From the NCBI RefSeq assembly GCF_000521215.1, contig NZ_AYYG01000075.1, positions 1-64,000 on the forward strand: DNA of 64,000 nucleotides, in the 5' to 3' direction. The notes beneath the pieces were generated by a model. It ran no database searches. It saw only the letters and a list, made by a program, of their open reading frames with translations, and was not told the origin of the DNA. The number at the start of each line of letters is the position of its first letter. Position 1 is the stretch's first letter. Positions 27,651 to 38,113 of the stretch are shown one piece after another. A program made the translations under genes and the position numbers. Source of the stretch: Labrenzia sp. DG1229 (lineage in GTDB: Bacteria > Pseudomonadota > Alphaproteobacteria > Rhizobiales > Stappiaceae).

Positions 27651-28495
27651 ACGATCACCCCAAGATCCTTCAACACCAATGCGCGCAAGTCATCTGTGAC
27701 TTCCGGCCGGACACCAAACCAGCGCTCAAATCCAGGAACCGCCTGATGGAGAAGCATTCCGATGCCATCAACGGTCGGATTGCCCTGCGCCGCCGCCTGT
27801 TTGAGCAGCTCCGTTTCGAGAGGAGAATAAACGATGTCGTTGACGAGCGCATGGGATGGCAAATTCGAAAGATCTATTTCCAACGGCTGTTTTCCCGTCA
27901 TGCCAAGCGATGTCGTGTTCACCAGAATGTCCGCTTTTCCAAGCAAAGTCCCCAGGCTTTCCCATCCGTGAGCAAACGTTTTGGAGCCAAATTCATCGCA
28001 GATCTTTCGCGCTTTTTCTTCGGTCCGGTTGACAACATGCACAGCTGTGAAGTTTCGGGACAGGAGGGCCCAGACGATCGCACGGGCTGCGCCACCGGCC
28101 CCCAAAACCAAAGCGGTTCCCTGCGAGCGATCCCAGCCCCGCGCCAGTTGATCGAGATTGCCCAAAAATCCCATACCGTCGGTATTGGCACCGCAAAGCC
28201 GGCCGGCATCGTCCAGCCAAAGGGTGTTCGCAGCACCCATCGTCTGCGCCGTTTCATCGAGCCAGTCACAGGCGCCTGCAGCTATTTCCTTGTTCGGCAC
28301 CGTGACATTGGCGCCCACCAGGCCGGAGCTCCGCAGGTTTCGATAAAAGTCACGTGCAGCTTCCGGAGCAACATCCATGCGGCCGTATTCACCGGGAATT
28401 CCATGTTGCTTCAACCAGTATCCGTGAATAAGAGGTGATCTGGAGTGGGCAACCGGGTGACCCGTAACCGCCGCTTTTTTCAGAACCGCGCTCAT
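27647..28495 (-). CDS. aroE: Shikimate dehydrogenase
   Basis: Reduces 3-dehydroshikimate to shikimate with NADPH. The 282-residue protein has the shikimate-binding [11 protein letters not shown], the catalytic lysine in VTVPNKEIA and the cofactor loop [10 protein letters not shown] with NRTEEKA. It overlaps maf upstream and coaE downstream by four bases each. Confidence 0.96.
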   Translation of the reverse strand: MSAVLKKAAVTGHPVAHSRSPLIHGYWLKQHGIPGEYGRMDVAPEAARDFYRNLRSSGLVGANVTVPNKEIAAGACDWLDETAQTMGAANTLWLDDAGRLCGANTDGMGFLGNLDQLARGWDRSQGTALVLGAGGAARAIVWALLSRNFTAVHVVNRTEEKARKICDEFGSKTFAHGWESLGTLLGKADILVNTTSLGMTGKQPLEIDLSNLPSHALVNDIVYSPLETELLKQAAAQGNPTVDGIGMLLHQAVPGFERWFGVRPEVTDDLRALVLKDLGVIV

Positions 28496-29085
28496 GTCTC
28501 GATAACCTTGAGAGTGCGGAGTTCCGCCAGCAAAGGAAGCATTGGCAGACCAAGAATGGTGAAATAGTCACCTTCAATCTTCTCGAAAAGCTGAACGCCC
28601 AGGCCTTCCAGCTGATAGGCGCCGACGCTTGAAAGCACGCGGTCACCGGCTGCTGCAAGATAATGCCCTATGAATTCGGGGGTCAGATCACGCATGGTCA
28701 AGCGGGCGGTTGAAACCTGGCGCCAGATCGCTTCGCCATTTTGCGAAATCACGACTGCGGAATGCAATTCATGTGTCTTGCCGGAAAATGCAAGCAGTTG
28801 CCGCCGGGCTGCTTCCATATCGTCGGGTTTGGTCCTGCGTTCGCCCTCGAAAGCAAGGATCTGATCCGCTCCGACGACGAGATCAGCCTGCCTGCGTCCG
28901 CTGACATCATTTGCCTTGGCTTCCGCCAGGACGCTCGCAAGATCTTCGGGTGGGAAGCCCGCCTCGAGAAGCGGTGCCTCCACCGCTCGTTCATCAACGT
29001 CAGCCGGGTCGATCTCAATCACAAGACCTGCATTTTCCATCAGTTCAGCGCGGATTTTGCTGCCGCTCGCCAGAACGAGTGCCAT
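28492..29085 (-). CDS. Maf-like nucleoside triphosphate pyrophosphatase
   Basis: House-cleaning pyrophosphatase of the Maf family that hydrolyses non-canonical or pyrimidine nucleotides. The family start reads [16 protein letters not shown] (usual SxSPRR changed to SGSKIR), with a later [12 protein letters not shown] and [12 protein letters not shown]. This variant, next to aroE, is the branch called YceF-like or 'Maf-2' in alphaproteobacteria; the exact substrate is not determined. 197 residues. Confidence 0.9.
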   Translation of the reverse strand: MALVLASGSKIRAELMENAGLVIEIDPADVDERAVEAPLLEAGFPPEDLASVLAEAKANDVSGRRQADLVVGADQILAFEGERRTKPDDMEAARRQLLAFSGKTHELHSAVVISQNGEAIWRQVSTARLTMRDLTPEFIGHYLAAAGDRVLSSVGAYQLEGLGVQLFEKIEGDYFTILGLPMLPLLAELRTLKVIET

Positions 29086-29120
29086 TTTTCCCTCTCAGAT
29101 GTCTGTTCGGTCGACCCGGT

Positions 29121-29963
29121 CTAGACCGAATCTCCGGTGTCGGCCTTGAAACCCTTGAATTTCGTTAGAATTTCGGCAGCTGTTTCCTCCACCGAACGGC
29201 GCGTCACGTCAATCAGCGGCCAGCCGTTTTCCGAACAGAGCCGGCGGGTCATATTGATTTCCTGCGAAATTTCCTTCCGGTCGACATAAGTGTCATTGTA
29301 ACCCTCGGAATTCAACGACAGAACCCTGTTGCGCCTGATCTGCTGAATGCGCTCGACAGATGCGATCAGACCGACAATCATCGGTCCCTTCAGAGCTTTC
29401 ACATGATCCGGCAGGGGAATGCCGGGAACCAATGGAACATTTGCAGCCTTGATGCCACGATTGGCCAGATAGATGCAGGTCGGCGTCTTGGATGTTCTGG
29501 AAATGCCGATCAGAACAATATCAGCTGATTCCAGATCGTCCCAGACCTGACCGTCATCATGCAACATCGTGTAGTTGAGGGCCTCCATTCGCCGGAAATA
29601 TTCGGCGTCGAGTTCATGCTGCCCGCCGACTCGATGTGTTTGCGTCACGTTGAGGTAGGATTGGAACACGGCGAAGACCGGATCCAGGATATTGACGAAG
29701 GGAATACCAAGTTCCCGGCATTTCCTTTCCAACCGACTGGCGATTTCGTCATCCACCAGCGTGTAAAGGACGATACCCGGCGCGTTTTCAATTTCTGAAA
29801 TAACCCGGTCCAGCTGCTTCGACGAGCGGACGAGCGGATAAACATGCTCTATTTCCTGCACGTTTTCATATTGAACAGTCGCGGCACGGGCGACCGTCAT
29901 CAGGGTTTCACCGGTCGAGTCGGACACGAGATGCAGATGAAAATAGTGTCTCGACTTGTTCAC
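29121..29963 (-). CDS. ppsR: Pyruvate, water dikinase regulatory protein (bifunctional kinase/pyrophosphorylase)
   Basis: DUF299-family enzyme: ADP-dependent kinase and Pi-dependent pyrophosphorylase that switches PEP synthetase or pyruvate phosphate dikinase off and on. The N-terminus [14 protein letters not shown] and the P-loop GISRTSKT (residues 153-160) are diagnostic. 280 residues. It begins the minus-strand run leading to dnaQ and flanks the predicted replication origin; a DUF299 gene beside hemE is a conserved feature of alphaproteobacterial origins. Confidence 0.92.
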   Translation of the reverse strand: MNKSRHYFHLHLVSDSTGETLMTVARAATVQYENVQEIEHVYPLVRSSKQLDRVISEIENAPGIVLYTLVDDEIASRLERKCRELGIPFVNILDPVFAVFQSYLNVTQTHRVGGQHELDAEYFRRMEALNYTMLHDDGQVWDDLESADIVLIGISRTSKTPTCIYLANRGIKAANVPLVPGIPLPDHVKALKGPMIVGLIASVERIQQIRRNRVLSLNSEGYNDTYVDRKEISQEINMTRRLCSENGWPLIDVTRRSVEETAAEILTKFKGFKADTGDSV

Positions 29964-29969
29964 GGTGTC

Positions 29970-30385
29970 ATCCCCAGGGCTGTTGAAGAATTGGGAGTTA
30001 AGTCCCAGATTGAGTGCGTAGCACGAAGTTTATGCCCGCTCAGCAATATTTGTTAACAATCCTTTAACGCGCGGAAACTGACTCCGAAACGATTGTGCAT
30101 CGATGTGGATTCACAGTCAGACTGTGACATATCGACAGATTTTCCACCTGCTCGCAATTCCTTAACGAAAGGTAAACACGCTTCCAAGTAGCTGGAATCA
30201 ATTCATAAATCAGTTTATTGACTCTTGGGGAAGGATTCTTTCGTTATCTGTGTGTGATTTATCCCGTCAGGAATTTTGCGCAAACGCATTGTGGATAGAA
30301 AATGATCCCTGTAATCCACGCGCAATAAATAAAAACAGATTCAAAATAAGAATCTTGTTTGGTTTGAAATGTGGGAAAGGCGCTA
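29970..30385. other. oriC: Probable chromosomal replication origin (oriC)
   Basis: The gap between ppsR and hemE is where Caulobacter, Rickettsia and rhizobia carry oriC. It contains a perfect CtrA site, TTAA-N7-TTAA (30053-30067), and a near match TTAA-N7-TAAA (30162-30176). DnaA-box-like 9-mers are TGTGGATAG (30290-30298, 8 of 9), TGTGGATTC (30104-30112), TTTTCCACC (30140-30148) and TAATCCACG (30312-30320), each 7 of 9. Seven GANTC (CcrM) sites lie at 30080, 30108, 30195, 30220, 30234, 30338 and 30350. A TCACAGT/ACTGTGA hairpin is at 30111-30127, and the flank from 30321 is AT-rich, suitable for unwinding. The function is inferred; no dnaA gene is in the window. Confidence 0.78.
30053..30067. 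promoter_or_regulatory. CtrA-binding site (TTAA-N7-TTAA)
   Basis: Exact full site for the response regulator CtrA, which in Caulobacter represses initiation at the origin. It lies inside the predicted oriC. A second, one-mismatch version is at 30162-30176. Confidence 0.65.
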
Positions 30386-30389
30386 CCTC

Positions 30390-31418
30390 ATGAAATCCCA
30401 AGATAGAGCCGTTATGCGGGTTCTCTCAGGAGAAAAGATCTGGCCGCCTCCCATCTGGATGATGCGTCAGGCCGGACGGTATCTTCCCGAATACCGGGAA
30501 GTCCGGAAGAACGCTTCCAACTTCCTGGACTTCTGCTACTCCCCGGATCTTGCAACTGAAGTCACACTTCAACCGATCCGCCGCTATGGTTTTGACGCAA
30601 GTATTCTGTTTTCAGATATCTTCGTCGTTCCCGATGCGATCGGATACCCTGTTCGTTTTGAAGAAGGACGTGGTCCGGTTCTGGAACCGCTGTCTTCAGA
30701 CCTTCTTGACCGTCTTGAACAGGAACAGGCCGAGGATCACCTAAAACCGGTCATGGAGACAGTTTCGCGTCTTCGGGCGGAACTCCCTAGCGAAACAACG
30801 CTGCTTGGCTTCTGTGGAGCTCCCTGGACCGTTGCCTGTTATTCCGTTGCCGGGCACACGACGCAGGATCAGGTTGCCGCGCGTGTCGGGACTTATCGTG
30901 ACCCGGATCTCATGCAAAGGTTTGTCGATCAACTTGTCACCGCGTCCATCAGATATCTGGTCCGCCAGCTGGATGCCGGCGCCGATGCGGTGCAGATATT
31001 CGACACCTGGGCCGGAGTTCTGGATGATGCCGGGTTCCGTCGCTGGTCGATCGAACCGACCAAAAAGATCGTTGACGGCGTGCGGGCCACCCGGCCGGAC
31101 GCAAAGATCATCGGATTTCCAAAGGCGTCTTCAGCAAGAATAATGACCTTCATCGAGGGAACCGGTGTTGACGCCGTCGGCTTTGACTGGACTGCACCTG
31201 ATCATCTTGCGCTCGACATCCAGAAAAGAGTTCCGATCCAGGGGAATCTCGACCCGATGCGGCTGGTTGCAGGCGGCAAGGCTCTTGAAGATGGTGTTGC
31301 CCATATTCTGAAAACATTTGACAAGGGACCCCTGATCTTCAATCTCGGGCATGGCGTCACGCCGGATGCGGATCCCGACAATGTCAAACGAATGGTCGAA
31401 CAGGTTCGGAGAGGCTGA
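30390..31418 (+). CDS. hemE: Uroporphyrinogen decarboxylase
   Basis: Converts uroporphyrinogen III to coproporphyrinogen III by removing four acetate carboxyls. Family signatures PIWMMRQAGRYLPEY and FCGAPWTVACY are present, with the catalytic aspartate in ILFSDIFVVPDA. Start at ATG 30390, nine bases after AAAGG; an upstream ATG at 30369 has no ribosome site. 342 residues. Followed at four bases by hemJ. Confidence 0.97.
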   Translation: MKSQDRAVMRVLSGEKIWPPPIWMMRQAGRYLPEYREVRKNASNFLDFCYSPDLATEVTLQPIRRYGFDASILFSDIFVVPDAIGYPVRFEEGRGPVLEPLSSDLLDRLEQEQAEDHLKPVMETVSRLRAELPSETTLLGFCGAPWTVACYSVAGHTTQDQVAARVGTYRDPDLMQRFVDQLVTASIRYLVRQLDAGADAVQIFDTWAGVLDDAGFRRWSIEPTKKIVDGVRATRPDAKIIGFPKASSARIMTFIEGTGVDAVGFDWTAPDHLALDIQKRVPIQGNLDPMRLVAGGKALEDGVAHILKTFDKGPLIFNLGHGVTPDADPDNVKRMVEQVRRG

Positions 31419-31421
31419 ACG

Positions 31422-31850
31422 ATGGATCTGTTCCTTTGGGTAAAATCGCTGCATGTGATTTCGATAATCGCCTGGATGGCGGGTATGCTCTATCTGCCGC
31501 GACTGTTCGTCTACCATGCCGAGGCCGAGGTCGGCTCCGAGAAGTCGGAGACGTTCAAGGTGATGGAACGCAGGCTGCTGAAAGCGATCATCAATCCTGC
31601 AATGGCTGCGTCCTGGATTTTCGGGTTATGGGCAGCTTACGAACTGTCTGCGTGGCAGGACGGATGGTTCCACGCAAAACTGACGCTGGTTCTCATCATG
31701 TCTGGCGTTCATGGTTATCTCAGCAAATGCGTGAAAACCTTTGCAGCGGACCAAAATACCAAACCGGCAAGGTTTTACAGGATCCTGAATGAAGTCCCGA
31801 CCGTGTTGATGATCTGTATTGTCATACTGGTGATCGTCAAGCCTTTCTGA
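31422..31850 (+). CDS. hemJ: Protoporphyrinogen oxidase HemJ
   Basis: A 142-residue protein with four membrane helices, oxidising protoporphyrinogen IX to protoporphyrin IX. The family histidine in KSLHVISIIAWMAGMLYLPRL and the HAKLTLVLIMSGVHG segment with further histidines are seen. It is three bases behind hemE, so the two heme steps are cotranscribed. A hairpin GTCGTGAA/TTCACGAC at 31871-31895 follows but lacks a T-run. Confidence 0.93.
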   Translation: MDLFLWVKSLHVISIIAWMAGMLYLPRLFVYHAEAEVGSEKSETFKVMERRLLKAIINPAMAASWIFGLWAAYELSAWQDGWFHAKLTLVLIMSGVHGYLSKCVKTFAADQNTKPARFYRILNEVPTVLMICIVILVIVKPF

Positions 31851-32150
31851 CTGTTTTGAAAACAAGCTGTGTCGTGAAGAATGCGGTTTCACGACTGTCT
31901 TCAACTCATCGATTTGTAAGCAATTGCGAGCCCTGGAAACCAGCAGATTTGTGGGCTTGCGATTCACTTTAAAACAAAGTATCTTCGCGCCACTTCAAAT
32001 CGGTGCAGTGTTGGTTTCAATTCGATACGTTTCACCGAACAATCTGGACACGTCTAAAAGTCTCTCAGATATCTTCTGGCCGACCCATCACCCCCCGGCA
32101 CGGAACGACCCTCCCAATTTCATCCCTAAAAAAAGACAGACCCAAACTCG
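31851..32150. other. hemJ-rho intergenic region
   Basis: Three hundred bases without a gene. Apart from the hairpin at 31871-31895 it holds the rho promoter and leader; in many bacteria rho regulates its own leader. I see no clear promoter boxes, but an A-run followed by GACAGACCC lies just before the rho start. Confidence 0.35.
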
Positions 32151-33416
32151 ATGCGGGAAATGAAACTCAAAGACCTAAAAGCAAAAACACCGACCGAGCT
32201 ATTGCAAACTGCCGAGGAGCTCGAAGTAGAAAACGCGAGCACCATGCGCAAGCAGGAGCTGATGTTCGCTATTCTGAAGAACCTGGCTGCGCAGGATGTC
32301 GAAATTATCGGCGAAGGCGTTGTGGAGGTCCTGCAGGACGGTTTTGGCTTCCTGAGATCTCCGGACGCCAACTATCTGCCTGGACCAGATGACATTTATG
32401 TCTCTCCCTCGCAGATCAGGCGTTTTTCGTTGCGGACAGGCGATACCGTCGAAGGACAGATTCGCAGCCCGAAGGAAGGAGAGCGGTATTTCGCCCTTCT
32501 GAAGGTCAATACGATCAACTTCGAAGATCCAGAAAAAGCCCGGCACAAGGTTCACTTCGATAATCTTACGCCGCTTTATCCGGACGAACGATTCCAGATG
32601 GAGATTGAAGATCCGACCATCAAGGATCTGTCATCCCGGGTAATCGATCTGGTCGCACCGCTCGGCAAAGGCCAGCGGGCCCTGATCACGGCGCCTCCTA
32701 GGACGGGTAAAACTGTATTTCTGCAGAATATTGCCAAATCCATTACCAACAATCATCCGGAATGCTACCTGATCGTTCTTCTGATCGACGAACGGCCGGA
32801 AGAAGTCACCGACATGCAGCGCACGGTGAACGGAGAGGTTGTTTCGTCAACCTTCGACGAACCGGCGTCACGTCACGTGCAGGTCGCCGAAATGGTGATT
32901 GAAAAGGCCAAACGCCTGACCGAACACGGCCGGGACGTTGTCATCCTGCTTGATTCCATCACGCGTCTCGGACGCGCCTACAACACTGTTGTTCCATCGT
33001 CGGGCAAGGTTCTGACCGGCGGTGTGGATGCAAATGCGTTGCAGCGTCCGAAGCGGTTCTTCGGTGCGGCCCGGAATATCGAAGAGGGCGGGTCGCTGAC
33101 GATCATCGCGACAGCCCTGATCGATACCGGCAGCCGGATGGATGAAGTCATCTTCGAGGAATTCAAGGGAACCGGTAACTCTGAAATTATCCTTGACCGC
33201 AAGATTTCCGACAAACGCGTCTATCCGTCAATCGATATTCAGCGATCCGGAACTCGTAAGGAAGAACTTCTCGTTCCCCATGAGCGTCTCAAGAAGACGT
33301 TCGTGTTGCGCCGTATCCTCAATCCAATGGGTACCGTCGATGCGGTCGAATTCCTTCTCGACAAGCTGAAGCAGACCAAATCCAACGATGAGTTCTTCGA
33401 CAGCATGAATACCTGA
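32151..33416 (+). CDS. rho: Transcription termination factor Rho
   Basis: Hexameric RNA-dependent helicase that ends transcription. The N-terminal helical domain ([15 protein letters not shown]) and RNA-binding cold-shock-like domain ([20 protein letters not shown]) precede the ATPase with Walker [21 protein letters not shown] and the Q-loop/R-loop regions ([23 protein letters not shown]). 421 residues. Start at ATG 32151; ATG 32160 is equally possible. Confidence 0.97.
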   Translation: MREMKLKDLKAKTPTELLQTAEELEVENASTMRKQELMFAILKNLAAQDVEIIGEGVVEVLQDGFGFLRSPDANYLPGPDDIYVSPSQIRRFSLRTGDTVEGQIRSPKEGERYFALLKVNTINFEDPEKARHKVHFDNLTPLYPDERFQMEIEDPTIKDLSSRVIDLVAPLGKGQRALITAPPRTGKTVFLQNIAKSITNNHPECYLIVLLIDERPEEVTDMQRTVNGEVVSSTFDEPASRHVQVAEMVIEKAKRLTEHGRDVVILLDSITRLGRAYNTVVPSSGKVLTGGVDANALQRPKRFFGAARNIEEGGSLTIIATALIDTGSRMDEVIFEEFKGTGNSEIILDRKISDKRVYPSIDIQRSGTRKEELLVPHERLKKTFVLRRILNPMGTVDAVEFLLDKLKQTKSNDEFFDSMNT

Positions 33417-33441
33417 TCCTGTCTGAAAGCAGCAATTTGGG

Positions 33442-33468
33442 AAGGCGCGAACCGTTGGGTTTGCGCCT
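33442..33468 (+). terminator. Intrinsic terminator after rho
   Basis: AAGGCGC pairs with GCGCCTT, and within it AACC with GGTT around GTTG; TTACCTTT follows. It lies 25 bases after the rho stop. Confidence 0.7.
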
Positions 33469-33484
33469 TTACCTTTGGTATTCC

Positions 33485-33500
33485 TGTTTCACGTGAATCC
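33485..33500. other. parS-like ParB site 1
   Basis: TGTTTCACGTGAATCC, two mismatches from the bacterial parS palindrome TGTTTCACGTGAAACA, with an intact central TTTCACGTGAA. It lies between rho and a GNAT gene. Confidence 0.65.
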
Positions 33501-33530
33501 GTCTGAACCTTTTGAATCGGAACCGTTCTG

Positions 33531-34106
33531 ATGACGCGGAATATTTTCATTGAGACCGACCGCCTGCGGCTACGTGCATGGGAGGACACAGACATTGGAC
33601 CATTCGCGGAGATTTGTGCAGATGCTGAGGTAATGCGGTATTTTCCCGATGTCATGACGCGAGAAAAATCCGAATATCTGGTTTCCAGGTGTATTGAAAA
33701 GCAAGACAAGGACGGTTTCTGTATGGCTCCCGTCGAGATCAAGGAAACAGGAGAGTTTCTCGGATTCGTCGGATTGAACCGGCCGGGTTATGCCGCACCG
33801 TTGCCGTTTGAACCCTGCGTCGAGATTGGCTGGCGGCTTAAAAAATCCTGTTGGGGCAAAGGATATGCAAGTGAGGCAGCGAATGCCTGGCTTCGATTCG
33901 GTTTTGAAACCATCGGGCTCGATGAGATTGTTGCATTTACAATCCCCGCCAATAGCCCCTCCAGGCGGGTCATGGATCGCATAGGCATGCAAAGGGACGT
34001 GGATGGAGACTTTCTACATCCGTCTTTGCCTGCCGATGATCCGGTCGCACCTCATGTCTTGTACAGGTTGTCAAAACAGGACTGGAATTCGCGGCAGCGT
34101 GTGTAG
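33531..34106 (+). CDS. GNAT family N-acetyltransferase
   Basis: A 191-residue acetyltransferase of the RimJ/RimL type: IFIETDRLRLRAWEDTDIGPF at the start, an acetyl-CoA loop around KKSCWGKGYASEAANAW, and NSPSRRVMDRIGM near the end. Substrate unknown. It is flanked by parS-like sites within the origin-proximal region. No obvious operon partner. Confidence 0.85.
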   Translation: MTRNIFIETDRLRLRAWEDTDIGPFAEICADAEVMRYFPDVMTREKSEYLVSRCIEKQDKDGFCMAPVEIKETGEFLGFVGLNRPGYAAPLPFEPCVEIGWRLKKSCWGKGYASEAANAWLRFGFETIGLDEIVAFTIPANSPSRRVMDRIGMQRDVDGDFLHPSLPADDPVAPHVLYRLSKQDWNSRQRV

Positions 34107-34118
34107 CGCCCGTCGGGC

Positions 34119-34134
34119 CGATTCACGTGAAACA
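34119..34134. other. parS-like ParB site 2
   Basis: CGATTCACGTGAAACA: two mismatches from TGTTTCACGTGAAACA, with the right arm perfect. Confidence 0.62.
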
Positions 34135-34346
34135 CAATGCGGTCGCCACAATAAGGCGTCACCGGCAGACGTGAATCGTCCAAACCAACGTAGATTCGCT
34201 TCCGTACCAACAGGGTGACAGATCGGATCCTTGGTTTCAGTTCGACCGAACTTCATGGGTTTCCTAAGATTTTTCTGCACCAGAGATAAGCTCTTTAACT
34301 CGACCCGCGAATTTGGTTGACGCTGGGAGGCACTTGGTTGCCTGAT

Positions 34347-34362
34347 TGATTCACGTGAAACA
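34347..34362. other. parS-like ParB site 3
   Basis: TGATTCACGTGAAACA: a single mismatch from the consensus, at position 3. Confidence 0.75.
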
Positions 34363-34591
34363 CAAGCACGGCGTTTCACATTTGTCCTTCACGTCAGGAC
34401 CTGCATTTGATTCGTCTGCGGAACATTAATCAAACGGTGGTACGGCGGACCGGCTTATCGGTTCGAGGGAAGAACTGCCTCGCCGTTTTGGAGCATCTTC
34501 CCGTATTCGCGCCTGTTTGCTAAAGAGGCGAACTCACACATTGCAGTTGGGAGTATTCCCGCTTTCCCAAAACTCTCCTGGAAAGAAAACC

Positions 34592-35941
34592 ATGGCAGAA
34601 ACAATCTTTGCACTTTCAAGCGGCGCTGTGCCTTCGGGAGTTGCTGTCATTCGTGTTTCGGGTCGCGAAACCAAAAAGGTTCTGGAAAATATCTGCGGAC
34701 AGGTTCCGGACGCCCGAAAGGCAACCGTGACCAGGCTGAAAGCTCCGGAAACCGGAGATGTTCTCGATGAAGCACTCGTCCTGTTTTTCGAAGGTCCGAG
34801 GAGTTTTACCGGTGAAGACGTTGCTGAACTTCACTGCCATGGTGGAAGGGCAGTTGTCGGCAAGGTGCTCAGTGAGCTGGGAAAGTTTGAAAACTGCAGG
34901 CCTGCGGAAGCAGGAGAGTTTACGCGACGCGCTTTTTATCATGGCCGAATGGACCTCACGGAAGTTGAGGGCCTTGCTGATCTGATCGCGGCTGAAACGG
35001 AGAGCCAGCGGAAACAGGCTGTCCGGCAGATGGGCGGTGCGCTCGGTGGGCTTTATGAAGGCTGGCGCACAAGGCTTATCCATATGCGCGCGATGATCGA
35101 GGCCGATTTCGACTTTGCCGATGAAGAGGATGTGCCTGGGAGCGTCGCAGATGAGGTCTGGTCGGAAGCCGCGTCTCTCCATGGCGAGATCTCAGATCAT
35201 CTGGACAAGTCGAAAAGCGGAGAACGTCTGCGTTCAGGCTTGCAAGTCGTCCTCATGGGTGCACCGAATGCCGGCAAGTCCAGTTTGCTGAACGCTATTG
35301 CCGGTCGGGATGTTGCCATTGTCACGGAGGAAGCAGGTACGACGCGAGACGTCATCGAAGTGCATCTTGATCTGGGAGGATATCCACTCACGCTGGTGGA
35401 TACGGCTGGTCTTCGGGAATCGGGGGGACTTGTTGAAAGGGAGGGGATCCGCAGGGCACAGGCCAAAGGACAGGAAGCCGATCTGATCCTTTGGGCGATG
35501 GAACTGAATGGTGTGCCTTATGATGGTTCTGCCGGGGGTCTTCCGGAGGAGTTAAGGGAAACGATCCCGCTCTGGATCGTTCGAACGAAAAGCGATCTTG
35601 TGACTCTTCCGGAACAAGACTCTTCCGGAACAATCAAGGAAATCTCTTGCTCGGACAGAAATGAAGACGGCGTTAAGTCGCTAATCAGTGCCCTGACATG
35701 TTTTGCCGAAGAAACGATTTCCCTCGGCGAAGCACCTCTTGCCACACGTGAACGGCACCGGCATTACCTGTCAAATTGTCTGACGGGTTTGAAAACGGCG
35801 GTGGATGCCAACCATCATCCGACGGAATTGAGGGCGGAAGACCTGCGGCGTGCTGCTGATGCACTTGGTCGGATCACTGGCCGAATTGACGTGGACGATC
35901 TCCTGGATGTTATCTTCCGCGACTTCTGTATTGGCAAATGA
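34592..35941 (+). CDS. mnmE: tRNA uridine-5-carboxymethylaminomethyl modification GTPase
   Basis: With MnmG it adds the carboxymethylaminomethyl group to U34 of several tRNAs. The 449-residue protein has the N-terminal formyl-THF-binding domain (TIFALSSGAVPSGVAVIRVSG), a GTPase domain with GAPNAGKSSL, EAGTTRD and DTAGLRE, and the C-terminal FCIGK with the conserved cysteine. Start at ATG 34592 after GGAAAG. Confidence 0.97.
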   Translation: MAETIFALSSGAVPSGVAVIRVSGRETKKVLENICGQVPDARKATVTRLKAPETGDVLDEALVLFFEGPRSFTGEDVAELHCHGGRAVVGKVLSELGKFENCRPAEAGEFTRRAFYHGRMDLTEVEGLADLIAAETESQRKQAVRQMGGALGGLYEGWRTRLIHMRAMIEADFDFADEEDVPGSVADEVWSEAASLHGEISDHLDKSKSGERLRSGLQVVLMGAPNAGKSSLLNAIAGRDVAIVTEEAGTTRDVIEVHLDLGGYPLTLVDTAGLRESGGLVEREGIRRAQAKGQEADLILWAMELNGVPYDGSAGGLPEELRETIPLWIVRTKSDLVTLPEQDSSGTIKEISCSDRNEDGVKSLISALTCFAEETISLGEAPLATRERHRHYLSNCLTGLKTAVDANHHPTELRAEDLRRAADALGRITGRIDVDDLLDVIFRDFCIGK

Positions 35942-35957
35942 TGTTTCACGTGAATCA
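35942..35957. other. parS-like ParB site 4
   Basis: TGTTTCACGTGAATCA, one mismatch from consensus, immediately after the mnmE stop codon. Confidence 0.75.
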
Positions 35958-35990
35958 AGTCCAACCAAGGATCGATTCTGTACCGGAACA

Positions 35991-36006
35991 TGTTTCACGT
36001 GAATCA
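35991..36006. other. parS-like ParB site 5
   Basis: TGTTTCACGTGAATCA, identical to site 4 and 49 bases from it, in the mnmE-mnmG gap. The remaining 220 bases before mnmG show no gene. Confidence 0.75.
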
Positions 36007-36226
36007 TGCGCTCCAAAGTCCACAATCCTGGAGTTGATAGAACTTCAAGGATTCGTCCATTCGAATTCCACTTTGACCCAGATGTCGTCTCGCATTATAA
36101 CGACGCACAGGAACTGCCGGTTTAGACGGCATATGATAGTCTGGCGTGATGCCGGCGACCGATCCCTGAAAATGATCTGGATGTTACCGGGTGCTTGTCT
36201 GAAGTGCCTGTGTGGACGGTGAGACT

Positions 36227-38113
36227 ATGAGTGATCAGAAACTGAATTTCGATGTTGTGGTGATTGGCGGCGGTCATGCAGGCTGTGAAGCAGCTGCAGC
36301 CTCCGCGCGCGCTGGTGCTTCGACCGCACTCGTTACCCACAAGTTCGAAACGATCGGAGTGATGTCCTGCAACCCGGCGATAGGCGGTCTTGGCAAGGGG
36401 CATCTGGTTCGCGAGATAGATGCACTTGACGGTCTGATGGGCCGCGTCGCGGATCAGGGTGGCATTCAGTTCCGCATGCTCAACCGGCGTAAAGGTCCGG
36501 CCGTCCGGGGTCCGCGTGCGCAGGCAGACCGCAGACTTTACCGTGAAGCCATGCAGCGCGAGATTGCCGGCATCGAAAATCTGACAGTTGTCGAAGGCGA
36601 GGCCCACAAGGTCCGCTTTACGGGTGAAGGACCAGACAGGCCCGTTTCGGGGATTGATCTTGCCGACGGACGCATAGTGTCCTGCGAGGCAGTCGTACTG
36701 ACCAGCGGGACTTTCCTGCGCGGGCTTATTCATATCGGCGACCGGAAGATACCGGCAGGACGTTCGGGCGAGGCACCCGCTCTGGGGCTGTCGGCCTCCC
36801 TTGAGGAGATCGGCTTTGAACTCGGGCGTCTCAAGACCGGTACACCGGCGCGACTTGATGGTCGAACAATCCACTGGGATCGCCTGGAGGAGCAGCCTGG
36901 AGATGACGATCCGGTTCCGTTTTCAACATTGACCGACAGGATCGAAACCCCACAGGTTCCGTGCCATATCACCCGAACCACTCCTGAGACCCATAAAATC
37001 ATTCAGGACAATCTTTCCCGTTCAGCCATGTATTCAGGGGAGATAAAAGGACGGGGGCCGCGATACTGTCCTTCGATCGAGGACAAGATAGTTCGATTCG
37101 GCGAAAGAGACGGGCATCAGATCTTCCTTGAACCGGAGGGACTTGATGATCACACCGTCTATCCCAACGGCATATCGACATCACTTCCAGAAGACGCGCA
37201 ACTCGCATTTTTGAAAACCATTCCAGGTCTTGAAGACGTGACGGTTATTCAGCCTGGTTACGCGATCGAGTACGATCATGTGGATCCGCGTGAGCTTCGT
37301 CCGACACTAGAGGCGAAACGCTGCCCGGGGCTTTATCTCGCAGGTCAGATCAATGGAACGACAGGGTATGAAGAAGCAGGGGCCCAGGGGCTTGTTGCCG
37401 GTGTCAATGCCGCGTTTCAGACAGCAGGCAAGGAACCCTTTGTCGTAGACCGGTCGCAGGGATACATCGGTGTGATGATTGACGATCTTGTGACGAGAGG
37501 CATTACAGAACCGTATCGCATGTTCACGTCGAGGGCGGAATACCGTTTGTCGCTGCGGGCAGACAACGCGGACCAGCGATTGACTCCACTCGGTGTGGAA
37601 AGGGATTTTGTATCCGATACCAGACGTCTGGCATTTGACACCAAGATGGCGAAAATTGAGCAGGCACGCGACCTTCTTGAAACCCTTTCGGTGACGCCTT
37701 CGGAAGCGCGGAAAAAAGGTTTGCCCGTGAATCAGGACGGTATTCGTCGGTCTGCCTTCGATCTGCTGTCCTACCCCAATGTGACCTACGAGATGCTCAC
37801 AACGATCTGGCCGGAGCTTGGTGCGGTTGACCAGGGGATTGCGGAGCAGGTGGCGACTGATGCCCTCTACGCCGTATACCTCGACAGGCAGATGGCGGAT
37901 ATCGAAGCCCTGAAGCGCGACGAAGCCGTGCGAATCCCCGATGATTTCGACTACGAAGCGATTGTCGGATTGTCCAACGAGGTTAAGCAGAAGCTGATCG
38001 ATGTTGGGCCAGCAACTCTCGGACATGCGTCACGAATGGACGGCATTACACCAGCTGCGCTGACTTTGATCCTGTCCCATCTCAAGCGCAGTTCCCGCAA
38101 GGGTGCCGCTTGA
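36227..38113 (+). CDS. mnmG: tRNA uridine-5-carboxymethylaminomethyl modification enzyme MnmG
   Basis: FAD enzyme partnering MnmE in wobble-uridine modification. FAD-binding [39 protein letters not shown] and the C-terminal [12 protein letters not shown] motif are seen. 628 residues, start ATG 36227. Its stop overlaps the rsmG start by one base. Confidence 0.98.
   Translation: MSDQKLNFDVVVIGGGHAGCEAAAASARAGASTALVTHKFETIGVMSCNPAIGGLGKGHLVREIDALDGLMGRVADQGGIQFRMLNRRKGPAVRGPRAQADRRLYREAMQREIAGIENLTVVEGEAHKVRFTGEGPDRPVSGIDLADGRIVSCEAVVLTSGTFLRGLIHIGDRKIPAGRSGEAPALGLSASLEEIGFELGRLKTGTPARLDGRTIHWDRLEEQPGDDDPVPFSTLTDRIETPQVPCHITRTTPETHKIIQDNLSRSAMYSGEIKGRGPRYCPSIEDKIVRFGERDGHQIFLEPEGLDDHTVYPNGISTSLPEDAQLAFLKTIPGLEDVTVIQPGYAIEYDHVDPRELRPTLEAKRCPGLYLAGQINGTTGYEEAGAQGLVAGVNAAFQTAGKEPFVVDRSQGYIGVMIDDLVTRGITEPYRMFTSRAEYRLSLRADNADQRLTPLGVERDFVSDTRRLAFDTKMAKIEQARDLLETLSVTPSEARKKGLPVNQDGIRRSAFDLLSYPNVTYEMLTTIWPELGAVDQGIAEQVATDALYAVYLDRQMADIEALKRDEAVRIPDDFDYEAIVGLSNEVKQKLIDVGPATLGHASRMDGITPAALTLILSHLKRSSRKGAA

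Larger units (their letters stand above)
34107..34591. other. Long intergenic region with two parS-like sites
   Basis: No gene is apparent in these 485 bases. They contain parS-like sites at 34119-34134 and 34347-34362 and should hold the mnmE promoter. Small frames that begin upstream of mnmE lack ribosome sites. Confidence 0.55.

Noticed and set aside
34367-34400. Two further half-matches to parS (GTTTCACATTTG and TTCACGTCAGG)
   Set aside because: Only half of the palindrome is present in each, so they are not counted among the six parS-like sites.
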